A stretch of 64,000 nucleotides of DNA from an uncultured Oscillospiraceae bacterium (GCA_900541565.1 UQKB01000008.1:14354-78353), one strand, 5' to 3'. Shown: positions 17,705-28,344, counted from the stretch's first letter. Numbers and translations are program-made. Notes: a model not told the origin generated them from the letters alone.

Positions 17705-18094
17705 ATGAAAAAACTAAAAGAAAACAGTGTTTTGTTCTCTTTTGGCGGGCTTACCTATGGAATCATAGAAATTTTATGGCGCAGATATACACATTGGTCT
17801 ATGATTATAACAGGCGGCGTATGCTTTTTGCTTTTGTTCCGCATTTTTAATAAAGCGCAGCGCCTTACGCTGCTCAAAAAATGCCTGATTGGTTCAGCCG
17901 TTATTACAAGCATAGAATTTGTGGTAGGCGTTGTGGTCAATATTATACTGAAAATGGACGTATGGGACTATTCTTCCATGCCGTTTAATCTGTGGGGGCA
18001 GGTATGTCCGCTTTATAGCCTGTTGTGGGGGATTTTGACGATCCCCATCTCTTATCTGTGCGGCAAAATGAAAAAGGTTGTAAAGAAAATATAG
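17705..18094 (+). CDS. CmpB-like putative ABC transporter permease (small membrane protein)
   Basis: 129 residues with four predicted membrane helices. The pattern FGGLTYGIIEILWRRYTHWS at the N-terminus and SSMPFNLWGQVCPLYSLLWG near the end fit the ABC_trans_CmpB family (formerly DUF1113), common in Clostridia. Despite the family name, transport has not been demonstrated and no ATPase partner lies nearby. Preceded by the hairpin at 17665-17704 that may limit its translation. Confidence 0.75.
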   Translation: MKKLKENSVLFSFGGLTYGIIEILWRRYTHWSMIITGGVCFLLLFRIFNKAQRLTLLKKCLIGSAVITSIEFVVGVVVNIILKMDVWDYSSMPFNLWGQVCPLYSLLWGILTIPISYLCGKMKKVVKKI

Positions 18095-18103
18095 GGAACA
18101 ATT

Positions 18104-18130
18104 GGCAGGGCCGGGTTTTCTGGCCCTGCC
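18104..18130 (+). terminator. Hairpin after the CmpB-like gene
   Basis: GGCAGGGCC (18104-18112) pairs with GGCCCTGCC (18122-18130). Only a weak T run follows (TTATGTTTG), so it may be a weak terminator or a stabilising hairpin. Confidence 0.55.
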
Positions 18131-18231
18131 TTATGTTTGCAAAAAGATGTAGGGCCAGAAAGCAAAAATCTTTATAGCCGGCGGCCGGGCGCTTGGCGCA
18201 GCCGGTGGCTTCCTTTATTTGCACAAAACGC

Positions 18232-18260
18232 TTGACCTTGTCTGGCAACCATATTATAAT
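18232..18260 (+). promoter_or_regulatory. Promoter of ilvBNC
   Basis: -35 TTGACC (18232-18237), 17-base spacer, consensus -10 TATAAT (18255-18260). The leader to the ATG is only about 70 bases, too short for a T-box; none is seen. Confidence 0.75.
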
Positions 18261-18336
18261 AATTTGTAAACACGTTTTTGTTTTTCGTGCAATAAAGCGT
18301 GGAATAGATATTTTTTGACAGGAGTGAAACGGCAGT

Positions 18337-19962
18337 ATGATAAGCGGTGCGGATATTATGGTAAAATGTCTGGAAAACGAAGGCGTTTCAATTGTCTTTG
18401 GCTATCCTGGCGCTGCTATATGCCCTTTCTATGATTCTCTTTTTCAATCCTCTATACGCCATATCCTTGTCCGGCAGGAGCAAAATTCCGTACATGCGGC
18501 AAGCGGCTATGCAAGGTCGACAGGAAAGCCGGGTGTGTGTGTTGCAACTTCCGGCCCGGGCGCTACGAACCTGATTACGGGGATTGCCACAGCGTATACC
18601 GACTCTATTCCCATTATAGCGATAACAGGCCAGGTCAGAAGCGACCTTTTAGGCCGGGATGTGTTTCAGGAGGCCGATATAACCGGCGCATGCGAGCCGT
18701 TTGTTAAGCACAGCTATCTGGTAAAGCACACAGAGGATTTGCCCCGTGTTTTTAAGGAGGCCTTTCACATTGCCTCCACAGGCCGTCCGGGTCCCGTTTT
18801 AATTGATATTCCCATTGACGTACAGCAAAATAAGGTGGAAGCTTTTACATATCCGGAAAAGGCCGAGATCGTTGGTTACAAGCCCAGCACCAAGGGGCAT
18901 GCAATCCAGATTCAAAAAGCTGCGCGGTTGATTAGGGACTCTGTGCGTCCCGTCATCTGCGCCGGCGGTGGTGTGCTTTCGTCTGGGATTAAGCTCAAGC
19001 TGGTTGCCTTTGCAGAAAAAACAGGGATTCCGGTTGTTTCTACCATGATGGGGATCGGCGTTATGCCGTCTGAGCATAATCAATACCTGGGGATGCTTGG
19101 AAGCTATGGAAAAGGGGCTGCAAACCGTGCAATCCATGAAGCAGATCTGATTCTTGTCTGTGGTGCGCGCCTGGGGGACAGGGCGGTCGCATCGCCCGAC
19201 CAGGTGACCGAACGCTCTAAAATTATCCATATAGATATCGACCCTGCCGAAATCGGCAAAAATATAAAAACAACGATTCCGATTGTAGGAGACATGAAAA
19301 ATGTCATCGACAAGTTGGTTGAGGAAACGGGGAACTACCACATTCCAAAGCATTGGGAGGATACGATCCAGCGTTGGAAAAAAGAGCTTTTCCGCACACC
19401 TCTGCAGTTTGAAGGCTTTGTCGAGCCAAGAAGCTTTGTAGCAGATCTTTCTGCCATGTTGCCTTCCAAAGCGATTTTAGTGGCGGATGTAGGGCAAAAC
19501 CAAATTTGGTGCGCCAATAACTTTCGCATAAAGGAAGGCCGTTTTTTAACCACCGGCGGTATGGGAACCATGGGGTATTCCATTCCGGCGGCAATTGGCG
19601 CCAAGCTTGCTCGTCCATCCAGGGAAGTAGTCGTTATCTGCGGCGACGGCGCGTTCCAGATGAGCATGAACGAACTGGGAACAATTGCGCAAAATGGCTT
19701 GAATATTAAAATTATTATTATGCGCAATACGCGGCTGGGAATGGTGCGCGAGCTGCAAAAAAATGTGTATGGTGGGCGCTACGCCGCAACGTTTCTGGAT
19801 GAAAACACACCAGACTTTTTAAAGATTGCAGACGCTTACCAATTGCCCTCTGCAATGGTAAACGCAAATGAGGACGCCCTGCGCGCTGCGCAGAAAATGC
19901 TTGCCCACAACGGATCTTATATGCTTGTGTGCAATGTCAGCCCGGAAACGCCCTCAATCTGA
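18337..19962 (+). CDS. ilvB: Acetolactate synthase large (catalytic) subunit
   Basis: Condenses two pyruvates, or pyruvate with 2-ketobutyrate, in valine/leucine and isoleucine synthesis; 541 residues. Seen: FGYPGAAICPFYDSL with ThDP-activating Glu in LVRQEQNSVHAASGYAR, ATSGPGATNLITGIA, PIIAITGQV, and the ThDP/Mg motif starting GDGAFQMSMNELGT. Slightly shorter at the C-terminus than many IlvB proteins. Start follows AGGAGTG. Followed by its regulatory subunit, so this is the anabolic AHAS rather than catabolic AlsS. Confidence 0.95.
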   Translation: MISGADIMVKCLENEGVSIVFGYPGAAICPFYDSLFQSSIRHILVRQEQNSVHAASGYARSTGKPGVCVATSGPGATNLITGIATAYTDSIPIIAITGQVRSDLLGRDVFQEADITGACEPFVKHSYLVKHTEDLPRVFKEAFHIASTGRPGPVLIDIPIDVQQNKVEAFTYPEKAEIVGYKPSTKGHAIQIQKAARLIRDSVRPVICAGGGVLSSGIKLKLVAFAEKTGIPVVSTMMGIGVMPSEHNQYLGMLGSYGKGAANRAIHEADLILVCGARLGDRAVASPDQVTERSKIIHIDIDPAEIGKNIKTTIPIVGDMKNVIDKLVEETGNYHIPKHWEDTIQRWKKELFRTPLQFEGFVEPRSFVADLSAMLPSKAILVADVGQNQIWCANNFRIKEGRFLTTGGMGTMGYSIPAAIGAKLARPSREVVVICGDGAFQMSMNELGTIAQNGLNIKIIIMRNTRLGMVRELQKNVYGGRYAATFLDENTPDFLKIADAYQLPSAMVNANEDALRAAQKMLAHNGSYMLVCNVSPETPSI

Positions 19963-19997
19963 TCCGAAAACAGATCTGTTGAAAGGATTGTGTGATT

Positions 19998-20486
19998 ATG
20001 AAGCATACACTTTCTATCCTGGTAGAAAACCAGGCAGGCGTTTTAAGCAAGATTTCCGGCCTGTTCTCCCGCAGAGGCTTCAATATTGACAGCCTGGCGG
20101 TAGGGGTCACAAACGACCCCAAAGTTTCCAGAATTACCATTGTCGCAGACGGTGACGAATATGTAATCGAGCAGCTGGAAAAGCAATTGAATAAGGTAAT
20201 ACCAGTGATCAAGGTTAAAACCTTTGAGGAAGGAACCTATATCAGCCGGGAGCTTTCACTGATTAAGGTACATTGCTCTACAGCTAAAAGACCTGAAATT
20301 ATGAAGATTGCAGAAATGATGCAGGCTAAGATTGTGGATGTAGCGGTGGGCACTATAACGCTGGAATGTTCAGACACGCTGGAAAACACAGAGACATTGA
20401 TCAGCCTTTTAAAGCCTTATGGTATCCGTGAAATCGTCAGAACAGGCACCGTCGCCATAGACAAAGGCGCGGTTACGGCCCGCTGA
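19998..20486 (+). CDS. ilvN: Acetolactate synthase small (regulatory) subunit
   Basis: 162 residues. N-terminal ACT domain (HTLSILVENQAGVLSKISGL and RRGFNIDSLAVG) that senses valine, then the C-terminal small-subunit domain (STAKRPEIMKIAEMMQAKIV). Start at the ATG at 19998, ten bases after AAAGGA; a GTG at 19992 is the alternative. Lies 35 bases after ilvB. Confidence 0.95.
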   Translation: MKHTLSILVENQAGVLSKISGLFSRRGFNIDSLAVGVTNDPKVSRITIVADGDEYVIEQLEKQLNKVIPVIKVKTFEEGTYISRELSLIKVHCSTAKRPEIMKIAEMMQAKIVDVAVGTITLECSDTLENTETLISLLKPYGIREIVRTGTVAIDKGAVTAR

Positions 20487-20497
20487 GCACGGTTTAA

Positions 20498-21550
<1,053 letters not shown>

Positions 21551-21578
21551 ATTTTACATAGCATTATAGGCAGCAATA

Positions 21579-21618
21579 GGCGGCACAGGGAAAGCACTTT
21601 CCCTGTGCCGCCTTTATG
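21579..21618 (+). terminator. First hairpin after ilvC
   Basis: Fifteen-base stem, GGCGGCACAGGGAAA (21579-21593) with TTTCCCTGTGCCGCC (21598-21612), followed by a short TTTATG. Acts as terminator or 3' end stabiliser of ilvBNC. Confidence 0.75.
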
Positions 21619-21655
21619 TATGATTTTTTGTAAGCATGTGAAATTTATATAAAAA

Positions 21656-21722
21656 GGGACAGAAGCTTGGGGCACTCTCCGTAAAGAAGGTGCCCCAAGC
21701 TTCTGTTCCTTTTTTATTTTTT
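21656..21722 (+). terminator. Strong bidirectional terminator between ilvC and the lipoprotein gene
   Basis: Twenty-base stem (21656-21675 with 21690-21709, one mismatch) with CTTGGGGCAC/GTGCCCCAAG at its centre, T run on the plus strand (21710-21722) and, read on the minus strand, CCCTTTTTATATAAA. It serves both convergent transcripts. Confidence 0.88.
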
Positions 21723-21726
21723 CAAA

Positions 21727-22149
21727 TTACGCTTGTTCTGTACCACTTTGCGTAGCCGGTTGTGTAACAGCCTGTGTAGTTTCTTCGGCTTCAGGCTCTA
21801 TCCACTGGTATACGCCGCCGTTCATATAAAGCGCGCCGTCTTCTATAAACCAATTATTGGTTGTAATATTTTCCTTGCTTCCGGCCCATGCAAAGCTTTG
21901 CGGGTCGCCACCTGTAGGTGTCATTGTTAAGACCATATCATCACTTACACTGTAGGTGCCGGTCGTACCGCCTATCAGGCAGGTTCCATCCTCGTTAAAT
22001 TCACACCAGACCTGATCCCAGTATTCCCATTGGCCAATAATGGCATCGGGATCCGGCGTTGGCTGCTCCGTTGTGCAGGAACAAAGCGCGGCAACGCAAA
22101 GTATAAACAAACATAGAACAGCTAAGGTCTTTTTCCTGATTTGGTGCAT
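21727..22149 (-). CDS. Small lipoprotein, lipocalin-like
   Basis: 140 residues. Signal peptide (KKTLAVLCLFILCVAALC) ending in a lipobox-like LCSC, so probably anchored to the outer face of the membrane. The mature part has IIGQWEYWDQVWCEFNEDGT and TGTYSVSDDMVLTMTP, the beta pattern of small lipocalin-like domains, and ends in a Thr/Gln-rich tail (ETTQAVTQPATQSGTEQA). Function unknown. Start at 22149 follows AAAGGAATGG; in-frame ATGs upstream to 22224 overlap the promoter. Confidence 0.78.
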   Translation of the reverse strand: MHQIRKKTLAVLCLFILCVAALCSCTTEQPTPDPDAIIGQWEYWDQVWCEFNEDGTCLIGGTTGTYSVSDDMVLTMTPTGGDPQSFAWAGSKENITTNNWFIEDGALYMNGGVYQWIEPEAEETTQAVTQPATQSGTEQA

Positions 22150-22224
22150 AAGACCATTCCTTTCCATAACATTTTGTGCAGGCCGATATGCAAACAACAT
22201 CATACAAAAGCCTGTATTATCCAA

Positions 22225-22253
22225 ATTTTACTGATTTTACAAAGTAAAGTCAA
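22225..22253 (-). promoter_or_regulatory. Promoter of the lipocalin-like lipoprotein gene
   Basis: Minus-strand -35 TTGACT (22248-22253), 17-base spacer, -10 TAAAAT (22225-22230), downstream of the glgA terminator. Confidence 0.65.
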
Positions 22254-22321
22254 TGGATGTTTTCTAAACAGATTGTAAAAAACAGGAGCAATCAGAAATA
22301 AAAGATAAGCAGTCTGCACAT

Positions 22322-22358
22322 AAAAAGACGGCAGGCCGGGTTCGGCCCGCCGTCTTTT
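22322..22358 (-). terminator. Terminator of the glycogen operon
   Basis: Stem of AGACGGC...GGCCGGG with GGCCCGCCGTCT around TTC (22326-22355), with a T run on the minus strand (complement of 22322-22326). It lies 17 bases after the glgA stop. Confidence 0.85.
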
Positions 22359-22374
22359 ATAGAGAGGGATTTGG

Positions 22375-23811
22375 TTATTTCCAATGGTCTATTGTGTCGC
22401 GGTATACGTTAATATAATCATTTGCACTGCGCGCCCAGCTATTGTCGCTTTCCATGCAACGGCGCACAAGCTTTTGCCACCCGTCACGGTTCCAATAGCC
22501 ATTGATTGCACGCTTTAAGCACTGCACCATATCGTATGCCTCGTATTTTGAAAAGGTAAAGCCATTGCCGTGCCCGTCCAGGCTGTCATGAATTGAATCG
22601 CGCAGGCCGCCGACTTCCCGGACTACCGGAACAGAGCCGTAGCGTAAGGCAATCATCTGGGATAAGCCGCATGGCTCGCTTTTAGAGGGCATCAGAAAAA
22701 TATCAGAGCCCGAATAAATCTTTCTTGCAAGCTCAGGAATAAACCCAATACATGCGCACAGCCTTCCGGGATATTTCCATTGCATATGGCGGAAAAAGTC
22801 TTCATACTCGCGGTCGCCGGAGCCTAAAATCACAAATTGTACGTCGTGGTCGCACATAATCTCATCCAAAGACAGGCGGACAATATCCAAGCCCTTGTGG
22901 CCCACCATGCGTGACACCATTGCAATAATTGGAATATCGGGTCGCTGTGCCAATCCCAGCCGTTCCTGCAGCGCACGCTTACATTCGCCTTTACCGCGCA
23001 TATCGTTTACAGAATAGTTTTGATACAGTTGGTAATCTGTAGCCGGGTCGTAGCTTGCGTTATCTATACCGTTTAAAATGCCGCACAGCTTATACTGCCG
23101 GTTGCGCAGGATCGTGTCCAGCCCATAAGCAAACCATGGATCCAATATTTCTTTGGCGTAGCTGGGGCTTACAGTCGTTACGCGTGTGGCAGTTTCGATT
23201 GCGCCCTTTACCATATTCAGCTTTCCGTCCTGTTCCAGAAGTTTGGTGTTTGCAGGTGGAACTCCTACGCATTCCGTATTGACCTCCCAGCCATATTTTC
23301 CCTGATACTGGATATTATGAATGGTAAAGACGCTTTTAATATTGTGATACCATGGATTATGTGAATAAAACAAATAATAGTAAGTGGGGACAAGCGCCGT
23401 CTGCCAGTCGTTGCAGTGGATCAGGTCCGGGTGGAAGTTTACATACGGCAGCATTTCCATAATTGCTCTGGAAAAAAACGCAAAGCGTTCTGCGTCGTCA
23501 TAAAAACCATACAGGCCACACCGTTTAAAGTAGTATTCGTTATCTATAAAATAAAACATCACGCCGTTGTAGTGTGCTTCAAATACACCGCAGTACTGCC
23601 TTCTCCAGGCTACCGGCACTGTAAAGTTTGTAATATAACGCATGCTGTCGCGCAGCGACTGCGGAATGTCGCCGTAAAGCGGCATGACCACTCGGCAGTC
23701 AATCTGCCTTTGGCACAGTGCCTTTGGCAAGGAGCCCGCGCCCGCCACGTCGGCAAGCCCGCCGGAGCCTGCAAAGGGGTTGGCTTCACTTGTACAATAT
23801 AAAATCCTCAA
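22375..23811 (-). CDS. glgA: Glycogen (starch) synthase, ADP-glucose dependent
   Basis: GT5 glucosyltransferase that extends alpha-1,4-glucan from ADP-glucose; 478 residues. Seen: MRILYCTSEANPFAGSGGLADV (the K-x-G-G-L motif of the family here reads SGGLADV), LIHCNDWQTALVP, FTIHNIQYQGKYGW, the C-terminal MVSRMVGHKGLDIV and SKSEPCGLSQMIALRYGSVPVV with the catalytic Glu. The lysine of the usual KxGGL motif is replaced by Gly/Ser (GSGGL), which is worth noting. Start is a TTG at 23811 with GGGAGG nine bases upstream. Last gene of glgB-glgC-glgD-glgA. Confidence 0.94.
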   Translation of the reverse strand: MRILYCTSEANPFAGSGGLADVAGAGSLPKALCQRQIDCRVVMPLYGDIPQSLRDSMRYITNFTVPVAWRRQYCGVFEAHYNGVMFYFIDNEYYFKRCGLYGFYDDAERFAFFSRAIMEMLPYVNFHPDLIHCNDWQTALVPTYYYLFYSHNPWYHNIKSVFTIHNIQYQGKYGWEVNTECVGVPPANTKLLEQDGKLNMVKGAIETATRVTTVSPSYAKEILDPWFAYGLDTILRNRQYKLCGILNGIDNASYDPATDYQLYQNYSVNDMRGKGECKRALQERLGLAQRPDIPIIAMVSRMVGHKGLDIVRLSLDEIMCDHDVQFVILGSGDREYEDFFRHMQWKYPGRLCACIGFIPELARKIYSGSDIFLMPSKSEPCGLSQMIALRYGSVPVVREVGGLRDSIHDSLDGHGNGFTFSKYEAYDMVQCLKRAINGYWNRDGWQKLVRRCMESDNSWARSANDYINVYRDTIDHWK

Positions 23812-23915
23812 AATAAAGACCTCCCGTTTTTTTGCACATATGCAAATTTTTCACCAGGTAGAAAACACAGCGGAATCACTGCTTTTGTGTCCGCTGTGTA
23901 GATTGCTTAAACCTA

Positions 23916-25040
23916 TTATACAACGCTTGCCTTGGCAATGTAAATAGGGTAGGAAGAATATCCCATTAAAGCGCGGCCGTCTTTTACGACGACATCCTTG
24001 TCACAGATCACATAATTTAAACTGGCGTTTTCACCGATTTTTGTGTCCTGCATAATCACGCAGTTGGAAACCTTCGCGCCCTTTCCAATATACACACCTT
24101 TGGAAATAACACAGTTGTTTACTTCGCCTTCGATCACACAGCCCTGTGCGATCAGCGAGTTCTCTACCGACGATCCAAGACCGTATTTACTGGGCATGTC
24201 GTCGCGCACCTTTGTATAAATAGGACGCGAACCGTTAAAAAGCTGTGCACGGATTTCCGGCTGCATAAGCGACATGTTTGCTTTAAAATAATCGTCCATG
24301 GAACAGATGATTGCACTATAGTCACAAAATTCATACCCGTAAAATTTATAATTGCGCACATTGTCCTGCAGCATATGGCGCTTATAGTCGAGCTTATTGC
24401 GGCTGATACAGTCGGTAACAAGCTCCAGCAGAAGGTCGCGCTTCATCAGCACGCAGCCGACTGCATAATTGCATGTGCCGTCGTCTTCCAGTGTTTTGGG
24501 GCGGATCAGCATTTCTTCAATGCGGCTGTCCGTGCCAAGTGACAGAATCATCGGTGTTTCCGCTTGTGCGGGAATTTTGCCGTTTCTGTACATCATGGTA
24601 ATATCTGCACCCGAAGAAATGTGGAAGGTGAGCATTTTATGGTAATCCATATTGTAAACGCAATTGCATTCGCTGAGCAATACGTATTCTTCAGAAGAAT
24701 TGTTGATAAAACCGCGTACGCCGTAAATGTTTTCAATCGGTGTGTTAAATTTACTGTTCCCCTGGCTAAACGGCGGAAGTATGGTCAGGCCGCCCCGGCG
24801 CTTGGAAAGATCCCACGCTTTGCCGGACCCCACATGGTCCATTAGGGAAGCAAAGTTATTGGTTGTAATTACGCCAACGTTGTTAATACCGGAATTCACC
24901 ATGTTGGAAAGCTGAAAATCAATCAGGCGGTATTTGCCGCCAAAGGGGACAGAGCCCATTGTACGCCGTGCGGTAAGTTCTGGGATCAGCTCGTCATATA
25001 TGTTTGGAAAAATCAGCCCCAGCACATTGTTTCCCCTCAT
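23916..25040 (-). CDS. glgD: Glucose-1-phosphate adenylyltransferase, GlgD regulatory subunit
   Basis: 374 residues. Like GlgC it has an N-terminal nucleotidyltransferase fold ([21 protein letters not shown]) and a C-terminal left-handed beta-helix of hexapeptide repeats ([20 protein letters not shown]), but the first glycine-rich loop reads LGLIFPN rather than LAGGQGSRL, as in the non-catalytic GlgD partner of Firmicutes. It forms heterotetramers with GlgC and raises its activity. Its ATGA start overlaps the glgC stop by four bases, so translation is coupled. Confidence 0.95.
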   Translation of the reverse strand: MRGNNVLGLIFPNIYDELIPELTARRTMGSVPFGGKYRLIDFQLSNMVNSGINNVGVITTNNFASLMDHVGSGKAWDLSKRRGGLTILPPFSQGNSKFNTPIENIYGVRGFINNSSEEYVLLSECNCVYNMDYHKMLTFHISSGADITMMYRNGKIPAQAETPMILSLGTDSRIEEMLIRPKTLEDDGTCNYAVGCVLMKRDLLLELVTDCISRNKLDYKRHMLQDNVRNYKFYGYEFCDYSAIICSMDDYFKANMSLMQPEIRAQLFNGSRPIYTKVRDDMPSKYGLGSSVENSLIAQGCVIEGEVNNCVISKGVYIGKGAKVSNCVIMQDTKIGENASLNYVICDKDVVVKDGRALMGYSSYPIYIAKASVV

Positions 25041-26257
25041 TTTGCCTGCACCTCCTCAATGTCCTTATCTATCATCGATTTGGGCGGCACGTCGGCGTTT
25101 GCGCCGATATGCAGGTTGTCGCCTATTACGGTGACGCCCCATTCGTTCTTGTCGCTGATATCTTCAGGCCTTGCGCCGATCACGGCGTTTTTACCAATCA
25201 CGGCGTTTTCTGCGACAATTGCGTATTGTACCACAGCGTTTTCCTCTACTACAACACCCGGCATCAGGATAGAGTCGGTCACCACCGCGCCTTTTTGTAC
25301 GGTCACACCGGCAAAAAGAATAGAGAATTCCAGCTCGCCATAAATATTGCAGCCGTCTGCGACCAGGGAATTTTGGATTTTTGCGCTCTCCCCAATATAA
25401 TGCGGCGGCATAACGGGGTTTCTGGAATAAATTTTGTTGTTATCCTCGCTTAAATCGAGCGGTACGTTTGGATCCAGAAGATCCATGTTGGCTTCCCAAA
25501 GGCTGTCGATTGTGCCTACGTCCTTCCAGTAACCTTCAAATTGATAGGCAAACATGCGCTCGCCCGCTTTGAGCATGGCAGGCAGAACATCCTTGCCAAA
25601 ATCGTTGCTGGAGCCTTCCGTTTGCGCGTCAAGGATCAGGTATTTTTTTAGCTTATCCCAACTGAATACATAAATGCCCATAGAAGCGCTGGTGCTTTTC
25701 GGCACTTTGGGCTTTTCGTCAAATTCGTAAATAGAACCGTCCGGGTTGGTGTTTAAAATACCAAAGCGGGAGGCTTCCTGCAGCGGAACGTCGATCACTC
25801 CAATTGTGCAGTCCGCCTGGTGCTCTTTATGAAAGGCGACCATTTTGGAATAGTCCATCTTATATATATGATCACCTGAAAGGATAACCACATAATCGGG
25901 GTCATAGCGTTCAATAAAATTGATATTCTGATAAATGGCGTTGGCAGTGCCTGTGTACCAGTCCGCACCGCCGACCTGCTGGTAGGGGCTTAGGCAGTGC
26001 ACACCGTCAAGCATGCCGTCCAGATCCCAGGGCTGGCCGTTGCCGATATACTCGTTTAAAACAAGCGGCTGGTACTGCGTAAGAACGCCTACGGCTTCAA
26101 TACCGGAATTTACGCAGTTTGACAGGGGGAAATCAATAATCCTGTATTTGCCGCCAAAGGGTACGGCTGGCTTTGCAAGCTTTTTGGTCAGAACGCCAAG
26201 CCTGCTGCCCTGGCCGCCGGCAAGCAGCATGGCGACAACTTCTTGCTTTGGATACAT
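25037..26257 (-). CDS. glgC: Glucose-1-phosphate adenylyltransferase, catalytic subunit
   Basis: Makes ADP-glucose from ATP and glucose-1-phosphate, the committed step of glycogen synthesis; 406 residues. Seen: [20 protein letters not shown] (G-rich loop and catalytic Arg/Lys), [45 protein letters not shown] and a C-terminal hexapeptide beta-helix. Start follows GGAGG. Second gene of the operon. Confidence 0.97.
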   Translation of the reverse strand: MYPKQEVVAMLLAGGQGSRLGVLTKKLAKPAVPFGGKYRIIDFPLSNCVNSGIEAVGVLTQYQPLVLNEYIGNGQPWDLDGMLDGVHCLSPYQQVGGADWYTGTANAIYQNINFIERYDPDYVVILSGDHIYKMDYSKMVAFHKEHQADCTIGVIDVPLQEASRFGILNTNPDGSIYEFDEKPKVPKSTSASMGIYVFSWDKLKKYLILDAQTEGSSNDFGKDVLPAMLKAGERMFAYQFEGYWKDVGTIDSLWEANMDLLDPNVPLDLSEDNNKIYSRNPVMPPHYIGESAKIQNSLVADGCNIYGELEFSILFAGVTVQKGAVVTDSILMPGVVVEENAVVQYAIVAENAVIGKNAVIGARPEDISDKNEWGVTVIGDNLHIGANADVPPKSMIDKDIEEVQAK

Positions 26258-26343
26258 TTTTCTATACCTCCAGATAACACGTTTATTTTACAAAACGCCG
26301 GGATAATGCGCAGCGCTTTGAAGCAGATAAGGTTGCAGATGGG

Positions 26344-28344
26344 CTATTTTTCTGTGGAGCCTTTTTCCTTTTGTGCCGGCTGCTTTGCTGCAGTTTTTTT
26401 AGCAGATGTTTTTTTCTTTCTGGGCGGCTTTTTCCGCACGCATGTAAAGTACATGACAGACAGCGGTGGAAGATTAATTGTAATAGACTGGTCGCAGTCG
26501 TGCATTTCTTCGCCGGTGGCGTCTATACTGTTTCCGTTTGTAATGCCGCTGCCGCCAAAGCGTGTATCGTCTGTGTTGAAGACCTCGGCATAAATACCGT
26601 TTTGCGGTACGCCAATGCGGTAATCTTCTCGGTAAACAGGCTGAAAGTTGCATACACCGATTAAGTTATTGCCCTTCTTATCCATGCGCCGGAAGGCGAT
26701 CACGCTTTGCATATAGTCGTTATGGTGAATCCAAGAAAAGCCCTCCCAGGAAAAATCAACCTCATACATAGGCGGATTTTGCAGGTAAAAATGGTTAAGC
26801 TCCTTAAAAAACAGATGAAGCTGCTGGTGCTTTTCAAAATCCAGCAGGTTCCACTGCAGGCTGGCGTTGGAATCCCATTCGTCAAACTGGCCGATCTCCG
26901 CGCCCATAAACGTCAGCTTTTTGCCGGGATGAATCATCATATAGGCCATAAATGCCCTTACGCCGTCAAACTTCATGTCGTAATTCCCCGGCATTTTATG
27001 AATCAAGGAACCCTTGCCGTAAACCACCTCATCATGGGAAATAGGCAGCAGGAAATTTTCGGAAAAGGCATAAAAGAACGAAAAGGTCAAATTGTCATGG
27101 TGATAAGGACGATACAGCGGGTCTGTAGACATATAATGGAGCATATCGTTCATCCAGCCCATGTTCCATTTGTAGTTGAAGCCAAGCCCGCCGTCCTCTA
27201 CAGGGCGCGAAACAAGCGGCCAGGAGGTTGATTCTTCTGCAATCATATAATCCTCCGGATGACGCGCGGCAATCCGTGCATTGAGGTTCTGCAAAAAGGC
27301 TACGGCCTCCAAATGCTCCTTGCCGCCGTATTTGTTTGCAACCCATTGCCCGTCACTCCGGTTATAATCCAGATACAGCATAGAGGCCACCGCGTCCACA
27401 CGGATACCGTCTATGTGGTATTTTTCCAGCCAGAACATGGCACTGGACATCAAAAAGCTAATAACCTCGTACCGGCTGTAGTCAAACACAAACGTGCCCC
27501 ATTCCTTGTGCTCTCCTTTTCTTGTGTCGGCATATTCATAACAGCAGGTTCCGTCAAACTTTGCAAGGCCGTGTGCATCCCGTGGAAAATGCGCGGGGAC
27601 CCAGTCCAAAATGACCTGAATACCGGCTTGGTGGCACTGGTCGACAAAATACATAAAATCATGCGGTGTTCCATAACGCGAGGTCGGCGCATAATACCCG
27701 GTTACCTGATAGCCCCAGGAGCCGTCGTAGGGGTATTCGGTAAGCGGCATAAATTCAATATGCGTATACCCCATATCCTTTACATAGGGAATCAGCTCGT
27801 CGGCAAGTTTTCTATAGCTGTAACGGGTGCCGTCCTCATTTAAGCGCCAGGAGCCGGCGTGGACCTCGTAAATGTTCATGGGACACTCATAATGCGGTTT
27901 TTCTGCTTTTTTCTGCAAAAATTTTGCGTCGTTCCATTCATAACCGTCCAAATCGTAATACAGTGTAGCGTTTTCCGGGCGGGTCTGGCAGTGAAAGCCA
28001 TAAGGGTCTGTTTTATATTGCTTTTCAAACCATGGCGTTTCTACACAGTATTTGTATGCCTGGTACTGCTTTACATCGGGAATAAAGCATTCCCATACGC
28101 CGGTTTGCTGTACGCGCTCCATAAAGTTTGCCGTATTGTCCCAGTCGTTAAAGTCGCCTGCTACAGAAACAGACAGTGCATTTGGCGCCCATACGCGGAA
28201 TACCACGCCGTCATTTCCGTCGCGGTAGCTTTTATGTGCACCCATATATTCATAGGCGTTTATGCTTTCCCCTGCAAGAAACAGCTCCAACGGCGTACGT
28301 TCGTCCAACACCGCGGCAGCCGCGCTTTCTTTTTTTTCAGCCAT
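26344..28344 (-). CDS. glgB: 1,4-alpha-glucan branching enzyme with basic C-terminal tail
   Basis: GH13 enzyme that introduces alpha-1,6 branches; 666 residues. Seen: N-terminal CBM48 (DGVVFRVWAPNALSVSVAGD), catalytic barrel with DWVPAHFP, GIRVDAVASMLYLDYN (nucleophile Asp), IAEESTSWP (acid/base Glu) and PISHDEVVYGKGSL, then the C-terminal beta domain. The last 30 or so residues are Lys/Ala/Pro-rich (KKPPRKKKTSAKKTAAKQPA), unlike typical GlgB and resembling histone-H1-like tails. Start at 28344 follows AAGGAGAACGG; upstream in-frame codons to 28464 lie in the leader. First gene of the glycogen operon. Confidence 0.96.
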   Translation of the reverse strand: MAEKKESAAAAVLDERTPLELFLAGESINAYEYMGAHKSYRDGNDGVVFRVWAPNALSVSVAGDFNDWDNTANFMERVQQTGVWECFIPDVKQYQAYKYCVETPWFEKQYKTDPYGFHCQTRPENATLYYDLDGYEWNDAKFLQKKAEKPHYECPMNIYEVHAGSWRLNEDGTRYSYRKLADELIPYVKDMGYTHIEFMPLTEYPYDGSWGYQVTGYYAPTSRYGTPHDFMYFVDQCHQAGIQVILDWVPAHFPRDAHGLAKFDGTCCYEYADTRKGEHKEWGTFVFDYSRYEVISFLMSSAMFWLEKYHIDGIRVDAVASMLYLDYNRSDGQWVANKYGGKEHLEAVAFLQNLNARIAARHPEDYMIAEESTSWPLVSRPVEDGGLGFNYKWNMGWMNDMLHYMSTDPLYRPYHHDNLTFSFFYAFSENFLLPISHDEVVYGKGSLIHKMPGNYDMKFDGVRAFMAYMMIHPGKKLTFMGAEIGQFDEWDSNASLQWNLLDFEKHQQLHLFFKELNHFYLQNPPMYEVDFSWEGFSWIHHNDYMQSVIAFRRMDKKGNNLIGVCNFQPVYREDYRIGVPQNGIYAEVFNTDDTRFGGSGITNGNSIDATGEEMHDCDQSITINLPPLSVMYFTCVRKKPPRKKKTSAKKTAAKQPAQKEKGSTEK

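Noticed and set aside
18260..18337. Attenuator or T-box before ilvB
   Set aside because: The leader is about 70 bases, with no T-box core sequence and no terminator hairpin.
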